Shown piece by piece: positions 4,163 to 6,410 of a stretch of 6,410 bases of DNA. This DNA is from Clostridia bacterium. GTDB lineage: Bacteria; Bacillota; Clostridia; Oscillospirales; CAG-272. Made by a program: the position numbers and the translations under genes. The notes below the pieces were generated by a model. That model searched no databases and had not been told where the DNA came from. It was given only the letters and a program-made list of their open reading frames with translations. Within the stretch, counting starts at the first letter, position 1. Each line of letters opens with the position of its first letter. The stretch spans positions 1-6,410 of the forward strand of contig JAFTKV010000236.1 of assembly GCA_017453085.1 (NCBI GenBank), in the 5' to 3' direction.

Positions 4163-6097
4163 TTAGTCCTCGTTCTTGCGGCGGCGGGCTACTGCTACGG
4201 TAGCTGCTGCTGCAAGGAGTGCCAGTGCGGAGATTGCCAGTACAGCATCGCCGGTCTTGGGCACGTTGGTCTCGGGAGTGGTCTCGGGAGTAGTCTCGGG
4301 AGCCTTGAAGTCCTTACCGCAAACGGTACATACGTCGTCCTCAACCTGGTGATCGCAGGAGTAAACCTTGATCTGACCGATCTGAACGTATACGCCCTGC
4401 AGTCTCTCGCCTGCGGGAGGAGCTTCTCTGCCCTCTTCGCTCTGGAAGGAGAGGACTTCCAGTCTTGCATACTTGTATGCAACACCGGTCTCTTCTGCCT
4501 CGAATGCAACCAGCTGGTTGTTAACGTTGGGAAGGTTGTCGCCCTTCTTTACGTGGCTCAGCAGAACCCAGTTCTCGCCGTCGGTAGAGCCGTAGAACTT
4601 CCATTCAGCAGGCTGACGGTCGGGATAGTTTGCGTCGTCGTTACCGGTGCCCAGTGCGTAGAACGCGATCTCGGTTTCGGTAGCCAGAGCAAAGTCGATG
4701 ATCAGAGAGCCGCTGCCCAGAACGTGCCAGCCCTCGTACTTGTTGCCGGCGTCTGCGTCGAACAGGTTGCCCAGAGAACCGTGGGGCTTCAGGTTATCCT
4801 CGAAGCCGTTTTCGTACAGAGGATTGTCTACGGTAGCAGAGCTGCCGTCAATAGTAACCTCGGTCAGCTTGCCGATGAGGTCTGCGGATTCGTGGATCTG
4901 ATCTGCATCAGCCTTGGCGGGAGCGTTGGCACCGAAGGTGGAGTACTTGCCGTTTTCCCAGATGATGGTTACGGATGCATAGCCGTCGTACAGGCCGTTG
5001 CAGCTTGCAACGATTTCAACCTTACGGTCTTCCTGCTCTTCGGGCTTGTCGGCCTTCATAACGTACTTCACGGTAACCTTGTCGGTTGCCTCAACGCCAT
5101 TGATGTATGCCTTCCAGCCATTCAGAGAAGGATTGGCATGGAAACGAGGAGAACCCTTCAGTTCGCCATTGCTGAAGTTGAAGCCGAAGCCGGCGTCGCC
5201 CCAGATACCCTGGTCGCGTGCAACTGCAGTGTCAGCGGGCAACTCCAGACCGCCGGAGATAACCTTACCGGTGTTGGTGCAGCCTTCGACAGTGAAGCTG
5301 CCGGAGTTGTTGTGACCAACGTATGCGTTAGCTACAACAAACTTAGCGGTTACGTCGCCCTTGTTGGTGGAGTTCTTCAGAGTAATGTTCGTGTTGCCGT
5401 TCTGTACCTTGCCGATGAAGCCACCTGCTCCACGGTAGTCCGCATACAGATTGGTAGAGGTGATGTCACCCTCGTTAGTACAGTTGGTGATGTTAATCTT
5501 GGAATCGTGACGAACAGAGCCGATGAGACCACCGACTACCTCGCCGATGATATCGCCCTTGCTGGTACAGTTGATCAGGTTTACGGTGCCGTTGTTCTCG
5601 ACGCAACCGATGATACCGCCCTGACCGTTGGTGGAGTTGTCAGCCTTGAAGCTGATGTCGGTAGTAACGTTTTCAATAGTGACAACGCTGTTGTCGCCGT
5701 TGATGGTGCCGATGACCACGCCGGTGCTGTTGCCGTTGCTTTCCAGCTTACCGGTAACGTTCAGATTCTTAATGGTAACGTTGGTGCCCTCAACAGAGCA
5801 GAACAGGCCGGAACGTGCCCATTCTTGGTCAACAAAGTCCAGAGTGATGGTCTTGCCGTTACCGTCGAAGGTACCGGAGAAGCGCTTGCCCTCTTCCTTG
5901 TAGGACAGACCCTCGGTAAGGGTGATGTCGTTCATCAGCTTGTAGTTGCCGCCCAGGTTGTTTTCGATGGACAGGAACTCTTCAGCAGTGGTGATCTCGA
6001 CTACTGCGGACTCAGCTGCGCTTACAGAAACGGTAAACACAGGCAGCATGCACGCGATCATTGCGATCACCAGTAAACGTGAAAATGTCTTTTTCAT
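4163..6097 (-). CDS. Cell-surface protein: GLUG-like beta-helix, F5/8 type C domain, VPKTGD anchor
   Basis: A 644-residue exported protein. Residues 1-27 form a signal peptide (MKKTFSRLLVIAMIACMLPV..., cleavage near VSA-AE). Residues 34-285 look like a right-handed beta-helix: FSGTFDGNGKTI at the start, then turns with GGIIGCV (160), GGLIGSV (189), GGFIGKV (225) and matching NCT/NST-NKGD motifs. Residues of about 430-580 are an F5/8 type C (discoidin/CBM32-like) domain with RQPAEWKFYGSTDGENW (495-511), typically sugar- or surface-binding. Then come C581-x-H583...C590-x2-C593, a PETTPETTPET linker, VPKTGD (612-617), a hydrophobic span and RRRKNED, resembling an LPXTG-type sortase signal with Val in place of Leu. 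The start is placed at 6097 because GGAGGA precedes it and the promoter -10 lies downstream of the longer start at 6163. No catalytic domain is seen; adhesion or glycan binding is an inference. Confidence 0.9.
   Translation of the reverse strand: MKKTFSRLLVIAMIACMLPVFTVSVSAAESAVVEITTAEEFLSIENNLGGNYKLMNDITLTEGLSYKEEGKRFSGTFDGNGKTITLDFVDQEWARSGLFCSVEGTNVTIKNLNVTGKLESNGNSTGVVIGTINGDNSVVTIENVTTDISFKADNSTNGQGGIIGCVENNGTVNLINCTSKGDIIGEVVGGLIGSVRHDSKINITNCTNEGDITSTNLYADYRGAGGFIGKVQNGNTNITLKNSTNKGDVTAKFVVANAYVGHNNSGSFTVEGCTNTGKVISGGLELPADTAVARDQGIWGDAGFGFNFSNGELKGSPRFHANPSLNGWKAYINGVEATDKVTVKYVMKADKPEEQEDRKVEIVASCNGLYDGYASVTIIWENGKYSTFGANAPAKADADQIHESADLIGKLTEVTIDGSSATVDNPLYENGFEDNLKPHGSLGNLFDADAGNKYEGWHVLGSGSLIIDFALATETEIAFYALGTGNDDANYPDRQPAEWKFYGSTDGENWVLLSHVKKGDNLPNVNNQLVAFEAEETGVAYKYARLEVLSFQSEEGREAPPAGERLQGVYVQIGQIKVYSCDHQVEDDVCTVCGKDFKAPETTPETTPETNVPKTGDAVLAISALALLAAAATVAVARRRKNED
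4269..4304. repeat. Three 12-bp repeats encoding the ETTP linker
   Basis: GTCTCGGGAGTG and two close variants occur in tandem (4269, 4281, 4293), encoding TPETTPETTPET just before the sorting motif. The repeat number could vary by slippage, changing spacer length between the discoidin domain and the wall anchor. Confidence 0.85.
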
Positions 6098-6102
6098 GGT
6101 TT

Positions 6103-6108
6103 TCCTCC
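6103..6108 (-). promoter_or_regulatory. Ribosome binding site of the surface-protein gene
   Basis: GGAGGA lies 5 nt before the ATG at 6097. It decides the start codon in favour of MKKTFS, giving a classic signal peptide. Confidence 0.9.
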
Positions 6109-6118
6109 AAATAAAATT

Positions 6119-6140
6119 TGAGCGGAGTTCGCCTCGCTCA
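6119..6140 (-). other. 5' leader hairpin of the surface-protein mRNA
   Basis: TGAGCG and CGCTCA form a 6-bp outer stem around a mismatched inner part with a CGAA loop. It lies at the very 5' end of the predicted transcript, about 10 nt upstream of the ribosome site, and may protect the 5' end of the mRNA. Confidence 0.5.
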
Positions 6141-6151
6141 TTGGTAATTAC

Positions 6152-6180
6152 ATTGTATCTCAAAATTCACAATTTGTCAA
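6152..6180 (-). promoter_or_regulatory. Strong sigma-A promoter of the surface-protein gene
   Basis: TTGACA (6175-6180), 17 bp and TACAAT (6152-6157) are one base from the full consensus, preceded by an A/T-rich stretch that could act as an UP element. The start is expected near 6145, giving a leader of about 48 nt. It lies within the longer open frame beginning at 6163, which excludes that start. Confidence 0.92.
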
Positions 6181-6336
6181 TAACTTTTCGCTATTTTTAC
6201 AATGAACATTGGCAAAAACGGCAATTTGTACAATTCGCATGCTTGTTTTTTGTTCATTCAAACAATGCCGAGGGAGCGGAATTTACAGCATTTACCGATG
6301 CGTTGTAATAACTTTCGAAGAACCGGGCGCCTCAAA
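6181..6336. other. AT-rich intergenic spacer
   Basis: No gene is supported here. It holds an 8-bp inverted repeat (AATGAACA at 6201-6208, TGTTCATT at 6251-6258) with a 42-bp interval, the short palindrome TTGTACAA at 6225-6232, and a bulged 9-pair stem at 6283-6308 with no U-tract. None can be assigned a role. Confidence 0.5.
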
Positions 6337-6410
6337 TCAAAGATTCCTCGACATCCACACGCCGTCCTCGAACCAATGATAGTTCTCCGACAGCTCGTCC
6401 CGCCGAAACA
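6337..6410 (-). CDS. C-terminal end of an unidentified protein (partial)
   Basis: One minus-strand frame reads FRRDELSENYHWFEDGVWMSRNL and a TGA stop at 6337-6339; the rest of the gene lies beyond the window. Most codons end in G or C (GAC, GAG, CTG, AAC, TTC, GGC, GTG), as in the neighbouring genes, and the residue mix is protein-like. Another minus frame and a plus frame are also open here but have less natural composition. I do not recognise the protein, and no clear terminator follows it. Confidence 0.45.
   Translation of the reverse strand, partial: FRRDELSENYHWFEDGVWMSRNL

Noticed and set aside
6098..6163. 22-residue N-terminal extension of the surface protein starting at 6163
   Set aside because: The -10 box of its promoter is at 6152-6157, so transcription starts downstream of 6163. 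The start at 6097 has a good ribosome site and begins a signal peptide.
6152..6185. Second Rex-type site in the surface-protein promoter
   Set aside because: Only one half-site (TTGTGAA, minus strand) is present; the partner at the required spacing is missing.
1..6410. CRISPR arrays, tRNA/rRNA genes, insertion sequences, toxin-antitoxin or phage genes
   Set aside because: Both strands were read for them; no regularly spaced repeats, cloverleaf, transposase motifs or paired small genes were seen.

Overview
The window looks like chromosomal DNA from a Gram-positive gut-type member of the Clostridia, most likely near the Oscillospiraceae/Ruminococcaceae. Four things suggest this: strong AGGAG-type ribosome sites, near-consensus sigma-A promoters in AT-rich gaps between GC-rich genes, a surface protein with a PET-repeat linker and a PKTGD-type sorting tail, and G-rich/C-rich hairpins of a kind I associate with these genomes. 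The taxon is an inference from style, not from a marker gene. All supported protein genes are on the minus strand, so transcription runs from high to low coordinates.

Layout from the right edge. Positions 6410-6337 hold the last 23 codons of an unidentified gene. After an AT-rich gap with a strong promoter (TTGACA, 17 bp, TACAAT), a 644-residue secreted protein (6097-4163) carries a signal peptide, a beta-helix of GLUG-like repeats, a discoidin (F5/8 type C) domain, a small Cys/His cluster and a VPKTGD anchor. It ends at a textbook terminator (4121-4151) that has U-tracts on both strands. The gap 3929-4162 is the most interesting part. It holds a perfect-consensus promoter for glgA, a plus-strand extended -10 promoter facing the other way, and between them a near-perfect match to the clostridial Rex (NADH/NAD+ sensor) operator. 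The plus-strand promoter would make a roughly 67-nt RNA with an unpaired C-rich stretch, ending at the shared terminator. This resembles the Rex-repressed RoxS/RsaE small RNAs of Bacillus and Staphylococcus.

glgA (3928-2507) encodes glycogen synthase (GT5). It is followed by 231 bp packed with hairpins, and then by glgP (2275 to the left edge, C-terminus cut off), a pyridoxal-phosphate glycogen phosphorylase (GT35). Together they build and break down alpha-1,4-glucan storage polymer. glgB, glgC and glgD are not in the window, so the locus is a partial glycogen cluster or the other genes lie elsewhere.

All three main genes almost completely avoid the codons TTA, CTA and TCA. This gives rise to very long spurious antisense reading frames and suggests that the genes share one codon regime. 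I see no tRNA, rRNA, CRISPR array, insertion sequence or phage gene. The candidate novel system is the Rex-site/small-RNA/glgA divergent control region. It rests on sequence motifs only and needs expression data.
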